DNA of 64,000 nucleotides from Flavobacteriales bacterium (lineage in GTDB: Bacteria; Bacteroidota; Bacteroidia; NS11-12g; UBA9320), in contig JACJZW010000010.1 in assembly GCA_020635355.1 (NCBI GenBank), positions 51,103-115,102 of the forward strand, written 5' to 3'. Position numbers and translations under genes: made by a program. The notes beneath the pieces are model-generated. The model searched no databases and was not told the origin of the DNA. It worked only from the letters and a program-made list of their open reading frames with translations. This document shows positions 35,501 through 43,964 of the stretch, one piece after another; position 1 is the first letter of the stretch; every line of letters begins with the position of its first letter.

Positions 35501-35532
35501 TCAGTGGAATTTCCCTCGGAAAAGCCTTCTAA
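32509..35532 (+). CDS. Large exported TolB-like protein: degenerate peptidase-MA domain, beta-propeller, C-terminal barrel
   Basis: A 1007-residue envelope protein. A signal peptide (RRFAAFLLVLTWFTGTSKA) is followed by a ~250-residue domain with the layout of the peptidase-MA gluzincins (HISLPGSRS, EMLYGG, LPDWFSIGLSHYLS). The zinc motif HExxH is absent: the matching place reads LLNELTDQLANHLL, and the WFxEG glutamate is replaced (WFSIG). Residues ~300-560 contain WD40/TolB-like strands (DVDLSADATHLVFSIAG). The C-terminal ~350 residues have alternating-strand, aromatic-rich sequence ending in LGKAF, as in outer-membrane barrels. It is probably anchored in the outer membrane. Function unknown; a sensor or scaffold role is inferred. 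Confidence 0.75.
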   Translation: MRRFAAFLLVLTWFTGTSKASDWSLMETDHFNFYHQLDYEPMIRDILPICVNELERIENKIGYRLSGRLDIYIYPTPYEKAQALSHFDRNDYEDRGGLTIVQPNTVHISLPGSRSALLNELTDQLANHLLIEMLYGGTVQERIKYATLLHLPDWFSIGLSHYLSRGWDSKADNQLRDAFNSEQFKAFNSLPSSEQILAGRSIWHYIEVSEGLTAVQRILHLVRLTRKVETALYYVTGQTSRDIYTKWHGTMSALYAAELKRRLPTHPETLTFAYPHYQVADVDLSADATHLVFSIAGTDHQKVVVFNREKNELKEVYTSELSASLLCRWLDNERIAVIQNSSQCRFIEIDKAGAVFSKHPLELDYVHSFDVESASGNLAISGVRHGSADIYWFENGTDSLHALTFDGADDLFPSIDDLGNIYFSRSHMLDGNTPEYDRMDVWLIVQKDGKRLSFQNVSRTPLETEIMPIKLKSDYVSFLSDRNGIFNAFAFNRKEEIYALSDYQSGIIRQAANKSRTHVVEVILHASAYQVFVSEIDANAGAGAILHPMPTLAMREFLEMNGKKPADTLVVPQLPDSVLATKIYFQSSFPLPDNIDSLELLANHERPRTNFKTIQVPPRHVKLEVSGLYLQLNNSNFLTSVFPAYFEPNDQIINRFGFVGGVRIEDPFKYHEFNFIMRASARFDHVQVKANYSHLKGQFYKYIELATEGQILKREEGYLRRRYRSYYGRLGKPLSQNLVLWVDQRFRFDGMLEMSTGSEFLDPIPQNQSYLAHGFTLELNRIQNRFQWGQTGLQASWTAAMGVGTQGKSGIENRLKLEYGKPILHHFIWLNRLYAASSTGGWRSIYFLGGQQNQFKPDYQYSSLLRDNARYFEPVYGVRNAPLNSRNGNSFAFINSEFFIPIHRWIGRKPVRNNMLRNLWTLIYVDAGSAWYGLSPFDNTNPANRTDILYGPLNITVYNTRNPIVYSFGSGLRTKVFGYDVRYDLSWTLDNNVWRTAISGISLGKAF

Positions 35533-35535
35533 ATT

Positions 35536-35973
35536 CTAATTCTCCGTATTAAACCGGATGGGCAATGAATAGTACATCCGAACCAACTTGTCCCGTTGCT
35601 TGGCAGGCGTCCAATGTCCACTGGTTTTCTTCACCACATCGGTACAGGCCTTCGCCATTTGTGGGGTATACTTCATTTTGGTGTACGGATGAATTTTCAC
35701 ATTGCTGACACTGCCGTCGCGTTCAACCACAAATCCTACCACCACGGTGCCGGCAATGACCGAATCCGGCATCACCATGTTATGGGCGATGAATGATCTA
35801 AGGGAGTCGTCTCCACCAATGTATTGCGCCTTCTCCCTGACCTGAAAAAATTGAAGTGGTTCATCCGTTTGGATTTCATCGGGTTCTGCATCATCATCCA
35901 TTTCAATTTGCGCCACCAGGAGTGTGGGCATGAAAAGCGCTGCAAGGATGAGGAGATACTTAAGTTTTTTCAT
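35536..35973 (-). CDS. Exported TonB C-terminal domain protein
   Basis: A 145-residue protein with a signal peptide (KKLKYLLILAALFMPTLLVAQ) and a TonB C-terminal-like domain (~60-140: VVVGFVVERDGSVSNVKIHPY). TonB energises outer-membrane receptors, but here there is no membrane-spanning anchor, proline-rich linker or ExbBD neighbour. It is more likely one of the free periplasmic TonB-fold proteins frequent in Bacteroidota. ATG at 35973 is chosen over one six codons upstream. It converges on the TolB-like gene with a 3-bp gap. Confidence 0.82.
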   Translation of the reverse strand: MKKLKYLLILAALFMPTLLVAQIEMDDDAEPDEIQTDEPLQFFQVREKAQYIGGDDSLRSFIAHNMVMPDSVIAGTVVVGFVVERDGSVSNVKIHPYTKMKYTPQMAKACTDVVKKTSGHWTPAKQRDKLVRMYYSLPIRFNTEN

Positions 35974-35999
35974 GATGATGTGTTTGGTCAAATATAGAG

Positions 36000-36125
36000 A
36001 ATGGAGACTTGGGGAACGGAAGACTAGGGCAGGAAATCTGAGGACTAGAGGACTAGATGAATAGTGGACTAGTTGACAAGAGGACTAGAGGACTTGATGA
36101 ATAGATGAATAGATGAATAGATGAC
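36000..36125. repeat. AGGACTAG and GATGAATA low-complexity runs
   Basis: About eight units of AGGACTAGA or TGGACTAGT (36040-36098) pass into four units of GATGAATA (36094-36122). They fill most of the 35974-36221 spacer between divergent genes. Confidence 0.75.
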
Positions 36126-36203
36126 CAGGTCCAGAAAATTCATTGAATTGCCCACTAGAACTCGTCCTCCACTTGTTCAAAAATTGTCCAAAAATCAGGG
36201 AAA

Positions 36204-36229
36204 TTGGCCTTAGGGTAGACCTACCTTTG
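36204..36229 (+). promoter_or_regulatory. purH promoter: TTG, 15-nt spacer, TACCTTTG
   Basis: A perfect TAnnTTTG (36222-36229) ends 5 nt before the purH ATG, with a TTG at 36204-36206 as a possible, rather close -33 element. Confidence 0.68.
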
Positions 36230-36234
36230 CAGCC

Positions 36235-37731
36235 ATGAATGTACGCATCAAAACAGCCCTGATTTCGGTATTTTATAAGGACGGAATCGATGACCTGGCA
36301 ACCTACCTTCACCAGAATGGTGTTCAGATTCTGAGTACAGGAGGCACACAAAAACATTTGGAGAATTTGGGTATTCCGGTTACACCGGTGGAATCCATCA
36401 CCTCCTACCCTTCCATTCTTGGCGGCCGGGTTAAGACCTTGCATCCGGCTGTTTTTGGTGGCATTCTGAATCGATCGGAGAATGAAAATGACGCCCGGGA
36501 ACTATCCGAGCATCACATTGGCAACATCGACTTGATCTGGGTTGATTTGTATCCATTTACCGAAACGCTCCAATCCACCTCAGACGAATCTGCCATCATT
36601 GAAAAGATTGACATTGGTGGGGTATCCCTCATCCGGGCAGCGGCTAAAAATTACCGCGATAAGCTCATTATTTGCCAACCAACCCAAGTAAACCGGGTTC
36701 ACACTCACCTCACGGAGAACGGATTGGCAACCGATATTTCTTTCCGGAAAGCCATGGCAGCGGAAGCCTTCCAAACGACACGCGACTACGATACGGCAAT
36801 TTCCGGATACTTTGAATACGGCGCTCCCGTTTCGCTGCGATACGGTGAAAACCCACATCAACCGGCTCGTTTTGAAGGCAAACTGGACGACGTATTCACC
36901 CAGCTCCATGGAAAAGAAATCTCGTACAACAATCTGTTGGACATTGATGCCGCGTTGGGCATGGTGAAGGATATGGACGAGTTGAATCAACCCGTTTTTG
37001 CCATTCTAAAACACAACAACGCCTGTGGCTTATCGGTTGGTACCGACGTAACCGATGCGTACAAAAAAGCACTTCAAGCCGATCCGGTGAGTGCCTTTGG
37101 TGGTGTGTTGTGCACCAACCAAACCATCACCGCTGAGGTAGCCAACGAAATGAACGATCTCTTTTTTGAGGTATTGATGGCACCAGACTTCAGTCAGGAG
37201 GCGTTGGACATTCTTCAACAGAAAAAGAACCGAATCCTGCTTCAGACGAAGTCGTTTTCCTACCCAAAAACGAATCGAAGAAGTGTGCTCAACGGGGAGT
37301 TGATCCAGGAACGAGATTCCGATATAAATGCCATACCATCCTTTGATCAGGTCACTACGGCAACTCCCACCTCCGATCAGCTTAACGATCTTTGGTTTGC
37401 CAATGTCATCGTAAAGCACACCAAGAGCAATGCCATCGTTCTGGTGAAAAACGGACAATTACTCGCAGCCGGTACCGGACAAACATCACGCGTGGATGCG
37501 CTGAACCAGGCCATTGCCAAAGCCCATCATTTTGGTTTTGATTTAACCGGTGCGGTTATGGCTTCGGATGCCTTTTTCCCCTTCCCGGACTGTGTTGAAA
37601 TTGCCGATGGCGAAGGCATCAATGCCGTTATTCAACCGGGTGGCAGCATTAAGGATCAGCTCACTATCGACTATTGCGATGCGCACCACATCGCCATGGT
37701 TACCACCGGCATGCGCCACTTCAAACATTGA
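36235..37731 (+). CDS. purH: Bifunctional AICAR transformylase / IMP cyclohydrolase
   Basis: Catalyses the last two steps to IMP, using 10-formyl-THF (the product of Fhs) and AICAR (from PurB). The 498 residues comprise the N-terminal IMP cyclohydrolase domain (1-~190, with STGGTQKHLENLGIPV and GGRVKTLHPAVFGG) and the C-terminal transformylase (~200-498). In the latter, LRYGENPHQ, the catalytic-type KHNNACG and MASDAFFPFPD are visible. It is followed by mreB at 114 bp. purH next to mreBCD is a common Bacteroidota arrangement. Confidence 0.97.
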   Translation: MNVRIKTALISVFYKDGIDDLATYLHQNGVQILSTGGTQKHLENLGIPVTPVESITSYPSILGGRVKTLHPAVFGGILNRSENENDARELSEHHIGNIDLIWVDLYPFTETLQSTSDESAIIEKIDIGGVSLIRAAAKNYRDKLIICQPTQVNRVHTHLTENGLATDISFRKAMAAEAFQTTRDYDTAISGYFEYGAPVSLRYGENPHQPARFEGKLDDVFTQLHGKEISYNNLLDIDAALGMVKDMDELNQPVFAILKHNNACGLSVGTDVTDAYKKALQADPVSAFGGVLCTNQTITAEVANEMNDLFFEVLMAPDFSQEALDILQQKKNRILLQTKSFSYPKTNRRSVLNGELIQERDSDINAIPSFDQVTTATPTSDQLNDLWFANVIVKHTKSNAIVLVKNGQLLAAGTGQTSRVDALNQAIAKAHHFGFDLTGAVMASDAFFPFPDCVEIADGEGINAVIQPGGSIKDQLTIDYCDAHHIAMVTTGMRHFKH

Positions 37732-37764
37732 TTTAAGCTAAATCCCTGACTTAGTGAAGTTTTA

Positions 37765-37796
37765 TTGTCAATTGCGCCCGCAATCAAGTAATATTG
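37765..37796 (+). promoter_or_regulatory. Possible mreB promoter (TTG, 21 nt, TAATATTG)
   Basis: TAATATTG (37789-37796) has one mismatch to TAnnTTTG, with a TTG at 37765-37767. It would give an approximately 45-nt leader for the rod operon, unlike the leaderless genes. Confidence 0.4.
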
Positions 37797-37845
37797 CAGG
37801 TTTAAGTAAAACAGGGACGGGTTACACCACATTCCAGCAGTATAA

Positions 37846-38868
37846 ATGGGCCTTTTCAACTTTTTAACTCAAGAAGTCGCCATCGACCTTGGAACGGCGA
37901 ACACCTTGATCATTCACAAGGATAAAGTTGTTGTCAATGAACCTTCGATCATTGCGATGAAACGAAGTACCGGCGAAATTATCGCCATTGGCAAGGAAGC
38001 CCAGAAGATGCATGGGAAGACCCACGAAGACATCAAAACCATTCGTCCGCTTAAGGATGGCGTGATCGCGGACTTCAAAGCTGCCGAGCACATGATTCGC
38101 GGTTTCATTAAGATGATCAACCGCAAAAACAGCTTCATCAATCCTCAAATCCGAATGGTAATCTGTATTCCTTCCGGAATCACGGAGGTTGAAAAGCGTG
38201 CGGTACGTCAAAGTGCTGAAAAAGCCGGTGCCAAGGAAGTTTATATGATTCCTGAGCCGATGGCGGCTGCCATAGGTATTGGAATCGATATTTCCGAGCC
38301 AATGGGGAATATGATTATCGACATTGGAGGTGGAACCACCGAGATTGCCGTTATCGCCCTTTCCGGTATTGTTTCGGATGAATCCATCCGCGTAGCGGGA
38401 GATAATTTCACAGACGACATCATTGAATACATGCGTCGTCAGCACAATCTGATGATCGGAGAACGAACGGCCGAGCAAATCAAAATTGAGGTGGGTGCCG
38501 CACTGCCGGAGTTGGAAAATCCACCGGAAGATTACGCGGTTAACGGTCGGGATTTGATGACAGGGATTCCAAAACAGATCACTGTATCCTATTCGGAGAT
38601 TGCCTTGTCTTTGGATAAATCAATCGCAAAAATTGAAGAAGCGGTGCTGAAAGCACTGGAGCATACTCCACCTGAATTGAGTGCGGACATTTATCAAACC
38701 GGATTGTACCTCACCGGAGGTGGCGCCTTATTGCGCGGACTGGATAAACGAATTTCCAGTAAGTCGAAATTGCCGGTATACGTTGCGGAAGATCCACTTC
38801 AGGCAGTTGTGAAGGGAACCGGAATCGCTCTTAAAAATCTCAGTAGCTACAAGACCATCATGCAATAG
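37846..38868 (+). CDS. mreB: Rod shape-determining protein MreB
   Basis: The bacterial actin that organises lateral wall synthesis at the inner membrane. 340 residues, full length. The ATP-binding phosphate loop (DLGTANTLI at 15-23), IDIGGGTTEIAVIALSG and the adenosine motif LTGGGALLRGLD are intact. The N-terminal amphipathic MGLFNFL serves as membrane anchor. First of five co-directional, nearly contiguous genes (mreB-mreC-mreD-mrdA-rodA) that make the elongasome. Confidence 0.97.
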   Translation: MGLFNFLTQEVAIDLGTANTLIIHKDKVVVNEPSIIAMKRSTGEIIAIGKEAQKMHGKTHEDIKTIRPLKDGVIADFKAAEHMIRGFIKMINRKNSFINPQIRMVICIPSGITEVEKRAVRQSAEKAGAKEVYMIPEPMAAAIGIGIDISEPMGNMIIDIGGGTTEIAVIALSGIVSDESIRVAGDNFTDDIIEYMRRQHNLMIGERTAEQIKIEVGAALPELENPPEDYAVNGRDLMTGIPKQITVSYSEIALSLDKSIAKIEEAVLKALEHTPPELSADIYQTGLYLTGGGALLRGLDKRISSKSKLPVYVAEDPLQAVVKGTGIALKNLSSYKTIMQ

Positions 38869-38878
38869 ACCGTAACCG

Positions 38879-39715
38879 ATGCAGAACCTCCTTCAGTTTT
38901 TAAGGAACAACTTTCACATCTTCCTGTTTCTGGTTCTGCAAATCGTGTCGTTAACGGCCTTGTTTCGATACAACACGTATCACCAATCCATCTATTTCAA
39001 TACGGCAAGTTCGGTGAACGGATCGGTGTTGGGCTGGCGAAATGATGTTACCAGCTACTTCAATCTGCGCGCACAAAATGAGGCACTGCGAAAGGAGAAT
39101 ATCACCTTGCGAACAGCTGGAACAGAGAACTTTCTATTTTTCAGCAGCGACACCTTTCTGTTTAAAAACCGGGAAGGCATGGTTCAATTTTCCTATATCC
39201 CCGCCAAGGTAATCAACAACAACACCGCTAAACCGAAGAATTACTTCACCATTAACCGCGGCACCGATCACGGCATCAAACCCGGAATGGGCGTGATTGC
39301 TCCCACCGGTGTGGTTGGAGTAACCACCGAATGCTCCCGACACTTTTCCGTGGCCATGAGCATTTTGAACCGGGATTTCAAACTTACGCCCAAGATCAAC
39401 AAACAGGTGCACTACGGTAACGTCAACTGGAATGGGAATGATCCCCGATACGTTCAAATTAATCGGATCAACGATTATTACGACATTCTGGATGGACAGG
39501 AAGTGGCAACCACATCGTATGCCCACTATTTCCCAACCGACATCCCAATTGGCCGGGTTCACAAGGTTGAAAAGGCAGGAGATGGCAAATACCTCAACAT
39601 TGATGTGGAGCTGTCTACCGACATGTCTCAACTGTCTACGGTGTATGTGATCAAGAATATGTATAAATCTGAACTCGACAGTTTGGAGCAAAGTGTGAGT
39701 CATGAAAACCGCTAA
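38879..39715 (+). CDS. mreC: Rod shape-determining protein MreC
   Basis: A bitopic inner-membrane scaffold that links MreB to PBP2. 278 residues: one transmembrane helix (~10-30), a short coiled coil (LRAQNEALRKENITLRT, ~65-82), then the periplasmic beta-domain with VINNNTAKPKNYFTINRGTDHGIKPGMGVI. It starts 10 bp after mreB and overlaps mreD by 14 bp. Confidence 0.94.
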   Translation: MQNLLQFLRNNFHIFLFLVLQIVSLTALFRYNTYHQSIYFNTASSVNGSVLGWRNDVTSYFNLRAQNEALRKENITLRTAGTENFLFFSSDTFLFKNREGMVQFSYIPAKVINNNTAKPKNYFTINRGTDHGIKPGMGVIAPTGVVGVTTECSRHFSVAMSILNRDFKLTPKINKQVHYGNVNWNGNDPRYVQINRINDYYDILDGQEVATTSYAHYFPTDIPIGRVHKVEKAGDGKYLNIDVELSTDMSQLSTVYVIKNMYKSELDSLEQSVSHENR

Positions 39716-40226
39716 CTGGATCAGGCTCATATCGTACGGATTAATTCTAATCCCCATTCAGGTTCTGGTGATTAACAACCTGGAACTGAACCGATACATG
39801 TTCCCGCAGATTTATATCCTTTTGCTGCTTACCCTACCGGTAAATATTCAGCATTGGGTGAGTTATCTGATTGCCTTTGTGATTGGCTTTACCGTTGACA
39901 TGTTTACCTACACACCAGGGCTTCATGCCTTCACCTGTGTATCGGTTGTGTTTCTGCGATACGTCTACTTCAACAACTTTGTTGACAAGGAATGGCTTTC
40001 CACCGGTATCTCTCCGGATTTCAACACAACCGACGGGATTTGGCTGGTGGTATATGTGAGTATTTATTCCCTCTTTTTTCATTTCATTTTGCTCACCCTG
40101 GAGAACTTCTCCTTCATACATTATGGCATCACATTGTTAAAAATTCTCTATAGCTCGAGCCTCGCTATTTTCTTAATTTTACTACTGTTATTTACATTCA
40201 GGGCACGGACGAGCGATGAGCGTTGA
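39702..40226 (+). CDS. mreD: Rod shape-determining protein MreD
   Basis: A small polytopic inner-membrane component of the elongasome, 174 residues. Five to six hydrophobic helices are visible (LISYGLILIPIQVLVINN, IYILLLLTLPVNIQHW, LLTLENFSFIHYGITLLKILY and others). Primary sequence is poorly conserved in this family, so the call depends strongly on position between mreC and mrdA, with overlaps at both ends. Confidence 0.9.
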   Translation: MKTANWIRLISYGLILIPIQVLVINNLELNRYMFPQIYILLLLTLPVNIQHWVSYLIAFVIGFTVDMFTYTPGLHAFTCVSVVFLRYVYFNNFVDKEWLSTGISPDFNTTDGIWLVVYVSIYSLFFHFILLTLENFSFIHYGITLLKILYSSSLAIFLILLLLFTFRARTSDER

Positions 40227-42081
40227 TCAAAACCGAAGTCGGGTTATAGGTGGAGTGATTGTCATGTGCGGATTGATTCTGGTGATCCGCCTTTTCTACC
40301 TTCAGGTAGTCAGTGATACCTATGCGCAGAAGTCGGATCGAATCTCTAAACGCATTGTAACAGAGTACCCGGATCGAGGCTTAATTACGGACCGACATGG
40401 AAAGTTAATTGTGTTTAATGCCGATGCCTATGATCTTACGGTGAGCATGCCGATGTATTCCCGCAGTTTTGACACAACAACATTTTGCACTCTCCTGAGA
40501 ATTACGCCGGAGGAATTTGTTCAGATGATGGGTAAGGCGAAAAAAACCGCCTACAACGGAAAGGCCGTCTTCAAGAAAAATCTGACCACACCTGAATTCG
40601 CCCGAATCCAGGAAGGAATTTATCAGTTTCGGGATTTTCAAATTGAAACACACTCTGACCGGAAATACAGCATGGCCATTGCCGCGCACACTCTGGGCTA
40701 TGTGGCCGAGATTTCTAAAAATGAACTGGAACGGGATGCCAGTGAATACTACGATGCCGGCGAGTACATTGGTAAGTCAGGGTTAGAGCAATTCTATGAA
40801 GAACAGCTGCGCGGAATCAAAGGCCGACAACACTATATGGTGAACAACATCGGCCAAATCAAGGAACGGGTGAATGGCGGCAAAGACGACATCCGTGCAT
40901 TCCCCGGCATGCCGATGGAAATCTCTATGGATGCGGCCCTCCAAGCCTACGGTGAGGAATTGATGCAGGGGAAAACCGGAAGCATTGTGGCCATTGAACC
41001 ATCCACTGGTGAGATATTGGCGATGGTAACATCCCCGGGATATGATCCAAACGATTTTGCCATTAAGAACCTGTCGCACAACTACCCGAAATTAGCGGTT
41101 GATCCATCCAAGCCTTTACTTAATCGAGCGGTGGCAGCCCAATATCCACCGGGATCTGTATTTAAATTGATCATGGCGCTGATTGGACTTGAGGAAGGCG
41201 TACTTACTGAGAACACCCATTTTAGCTGTCATGGTGGATTCCACAAAGGAAGTCTAACCGTTCGCTGTCACCCCCACCCCGGTTTCCCGGACTTGAAGTA
41301 CAGCATCCAAACATCCTGCAATGCCTATTACTGCAACGCCTTTCGTGAGATCCTTCACCAGGATAAGTTCAAAAACATTGAGGAAGGTTATAACAACTGG
41401 CGAAATTATCTGGTGAACTTTGGATTGGGGAGCAGGCTGGGTGTGGACATCAACCAGGAACAAGGAGGAAATGTTCCAACTGCCCAGTACTTTCATAAAA
41501 TTCACGGAGAAAACTCCTGGAGTTACATCCGGATTATTTCTCTTTCCATTGGTCAGGGAGAGTTACTCCTCACCCCACTGCAAATGGCGAATGTAGCGGC
41601 CATCATTGCCAATCGAGGCTATTTCTTTACGCCACATTTTGCGCGACTGATTGATGGTAAAAACACCATTCCGGAACAGTTCAAAACCAAGCATCAAACT
41701 GGTGTGAGTGATTACAATTTTGCCACAGTGGTAGACGCTATGGCAGCTGTATTCAGTGGTGGAACGGCCGCCGGTGCCCGCATTCCCGGCATTGAAATGT
41801 GTGGTAAAACCGGAACAGTTCAGAATCCGCATGGTGAGAATCACAGTATGTTTATTGCCTTTGCCCCGCGGGATAATCCAAAAATTGCCATCGCTACCGT
41901 GGTGGAAAATGCCGGATATGGTTCCACCTATGCCGCACCTATTTCGGCACTTATGATGGAGAAGTATTTACGTCCGGATACCACTAGCAGCCGTATGGAC
42001 CTGTACAATCGAATGACGGGTAAAACGGCTACTCATACCACCGCTCATCAAGCTGATACGTCCCATGGAGCAGGAGAGTAA
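40216..42081 (+). CDS. mrdA: Penicillin-binding protein 2
   Basis: The elongation-specific transpeptidase that works with RodA. It has 621 residues: an N-terminal membrane helix (~12-32), a pedestal domain and a transpeptidase domain. The active-site serine is Ser314 in SVFK, the second motif is SCN and the third KTG is at 531-533 in GKTGTVQNPHG. The end overlaps rodA by 17 bp and the start overlaps mreD by 11 bp, indicating translational coupling. Beta-lactams such as mecillinam target this class. Confidence 0.96.
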   Translation: MSVDQNRSRVIGGVIVMCGLILVIRLFYLQVVSDTYAQKSDRISKRIVTEYPDRGLITDRHGKLIVFNADAYDLTVSMPMYSRSFDTTTFCTLLRITPEEFVQMMGKAKKTAYNGKAVFKKNLTTPEFARIQEGIYQFRDFQIETHSDRKYSMAIAAHTLGYVAEISKNELERDASEYYDAGEYIGKSGLEQFYEEQLRGIKGRQHYMVNNIGQIKERVNGGKDDIRAFPGMPMEISMDAALQAYGEELMQGKTGSIVAIEPSTGEILAMVTSPGYDPNDFAIKNLSHNYPKLAVDPSKPLLNRAVAAQYPPGSVFKLIMALIGLEEGVLTENTHFSCHGGFHKGSLTVRCHPHPGFPDLKYSIQTSCNAYYCNAFREILHQDKFKNIEEGYNNWRNYLVNFGLGSRLGVDINQEQGGNVPTAQYFHKIHGENSWSYIRIISLSIGQGELLLTPLQMANVAAIIANRGYFFTPHFARLIDGKNTIPEQFKTKHQTGVSDYNFATVVDAMAAVFSGGTAAGARIPGIEMCGKTGTVQNPHGENHSMFIAFAPRDNPKIAIATVVENAGYGSTYAAPISALMMEKYLRPDTTSSRMDLYNRMTGKTATHTTAHQADTSHGAGE

Positions 42082-43324
42082 GATTGATTACATCACCCTC
42101 ATCCTCTACTTTATTTTGGTGGTGTTTGGGTTCATGTGCATTTACTCGTCGTCCAGTGGCGATGGAACCTTTGTTCCCAACTTGAGCACAAACTACGGAA
42201 AGCAGGTATTGTGGATTGTGATTTCACTGGTGTTGGGTGCCGCCATGTTTTTGATTGACGTGCGCTTCTTTGAAGTCTTTTCCTATGCCATCTACGGCTT
42301 GTGGATTGGGTTGCTGATCTTGGTTATGTTCCTGGGAAGGGAAGTTAATGGTGCCCGAAGCTGGTTTGAACTGGGTGGCTTTCGGCTTCAACCGGCTGAG
42401 TTTGCCAAATTTGGCGTCGCGCTGGCCTTGTCGCGATACATCGGCGACATGGACGTAAACATGCGCAAACTTCGAAATCAAATCATATCCGGTGGGTTGA
42501 TCAGTTTACCGTTCCTCCTCATTGTTTTACAAGGCGATGCCGGGTCCGGATTGGTGTTTCTGGCCCTGGTGCTGGTTCTTTACCGGGAAGGATTATCGGG
42601 ATTGGTGTTAATCATTGGAGTAGCCGTATTAACCCTTTCGGTGCTCACCATTGCCTATGGGGGCGTACCAGTTGGTATTGCTGTTTTTCTGATTTGTGGT
42701 GTCATCACAGCCTTTACCTACACCAATCCGGCGTTTCTGCGAAGATTAGTTTTGGTGTTTGTTGGGGCGATCGGATTGATACTATCGGTTCAGTTTTTTT
42801 TCGACAACATTCTCCAAGCCCACCAACAGGTGCGTATCGAGGTGATGTTGGGTTTAAAAGAAGATCCACAGGGATATGGCTACAATGTGAATCAATCCAT
42901 GATAGCCATTGGCTCGGGTGGATTTTCTGGCAAGGGATACCTGAAAGGAACTCAAACCAAGGGTGATTTTGTTCCGGAACAACACACGGATTTTATTTTC
43001 ACCAGTGTGGGGGAAGAATTTGGATGGGTGGGCACCTCTACGGTTGTGGTGGTATTTGTGCTGTTACTCCTGAGGATCGTATACCTCGCCGAGCGCCAAA
43101 AGAACAAGTTTAGCCGGGTGTATGCCTATTGTGTGTTGAGTATCATGTTCTTTCACGTTCTGATCAACATTGGAATGACCATCAATCTGGCACCGGTTAT
43201 TGGAATACCTCTGCCCTTTTTCAGCTACGGCGGTTCCAGCATGATCTCCTTCAGTATGCTGCTGTTTTTCCTTTTACGCCTCGATGCCAATCGGGAGAAT
43301 GAGTTGGATTCGATTAACTATTAG
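42065..43324 (+). CDS. rodA: Rod shape-determining protein RodA (SEDS glycosyltransferase)
   Basis: The peptidoglycan polymerase of the elongasome, 419 residues with about ten transmembrane helices. Conserved parts are LGGFRLQPAEFAKFGVALAL, the long periplasmic loop with the catalytic Asp in PEQHTDFIFTSVGEEFGW, and the C-terminal GIPLPFFSYGGSSM signature. It is the last gene of the rod operon; no terminator stands out in the 43325-43496 spacer. Confidence 0.96.
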   Translation: MEQESKIDYITLILYFILVVFGFMCIYSSSSGDGTFVPNLSTNYGKQVLWIVISLVLGAAMFLIDVRFFEVFSYAIYGLWIGLLILVMFLGREVNGARSWFELGGFRLQPAEFAKFGVALALSRYIGDMDVNMRKLRNQIISGGLISLPFLLIVLQGDAGSGLVFLALVLVLYREGLSGLVLIIGVAVLTLSVLTIAYGGVPVGIAVFLICGVITAFTYTNPAFLRRLVLVFVGAIGLILSVQFFFDNILQAHQQVRIEVMLGLKEDPQGYGYNVNQSMIAIGSGGFSGKGYLKGTQTKGDFVPEQHTDFIFTSVGEEFGWVGTSTVVVVFVLLLLRIVYLAERQKNKFSRVYAYCVLSIMFFHVLINIGMTINLAPVIGIPLPFFSYGGSSMISFSMLLFFLLRLDANRENELDSINY

Positions 43325-43496
43325 GTTCAGGAGTTCAGAGGTTCAGTTGGATGTGTTTTCCTGAAAAGGATACCCCATGACACCCACTTTATTTGGTCCG
43401 TGTAAACAGGTAGCGGATATCTAATAGCTAAGGGCTAAGAGCTAAATCCCGAATTCCGAAATCCGAATCCCGAATCCAACATCCAAGAGAGTGTCA
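43325..43496. repeat. Mixed low-complexity runs after rodA
   Basis: AGGTTCAGGAGTTCAGAGG (43324-43342), CTAAGGGCTAAGAGCTAAA (43429-43447) and CCGAATTCCGAAATCCG (43448-43477) belong to three separate short-period families placed end to end. Confidence 0.65.
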
Positions 43497-43964
43497 TCAA
43501 TCCGCTACAACCACTCTCACCTCTTGCGAAACGGGGAAATTGCATGAATTAGCAATGAAACATCGTTTGTGCGCGTCATGGTGAAGTTGGGTGGCGCGAT
43601 CAACCATCGACAAATCCCTAACCGTTACTACAGGATGTAACACCACCGAGGTGAATCGTTCTTTCTCTGTTCCTAACTCAAGAATTCCCGTAGCGTGATC
43701 CGTATAATCAACCACAACAACGCCGGCATCGGCACAAAGATGCAGGTACCAAAGCATGTGGCAGGATGAAAGCGACGCAAGAAGCATATCCTCCGGGTTG
43801 TGTTTGGTTCCATCACCGCGAAAAATAACATCGGATGAGGCCGGCCAATCCGGTTTTTGATGGATGGAGATCACGTGATCCCGGGAATAACGATCATAAC
43901 GGGTTGTTCCTTCTCCTTTATTGCCGGTCCATTGGATGGTTACCTTGTATTCGTGTTGGTTCAT
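43497..43964 (-). CDS. OsmC family peroxidase-like protein
   Basis: A 155-residue cytoplasmic protein of the OsmC/Ohr superfamily, which reduces organic hydroperoxides with a cysteine pair. Candidate redox cysteines are Cys68 (LLASLSSCHMLWYL) and Cys135 (AHKRCFIANS). The start MNQHEYKVTIQWTGNKGEGT is typical of the OsmC subgroup (not Ohr). Its ATG overlaps the stop of the upstream aminotransferase gene as ATGA, so the pair is translationally coupled. Confidence 0.92.
   Translation of the reverse strand: MNQHEYKVTIQWTGNKGEGTTRYDRYSRDHVISIHQKPDWPASSDVIFRGDGTKHNPEDMLLASLSSCHMLWYLHLCADAGVVVVDYTDHATGILELGTEKERFTSVVLHPVVTVRDLSMVDRATQLHHDAHKRCFIANSCNFPVSQEVRVVVAD

Noticed and set aside
35536..35973. 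True TonB energy transducer
   Set aside because: There is no transmembrane anchor retained after the signal peptide, no proline-rich spacer and no exbB/exbD neighbour.
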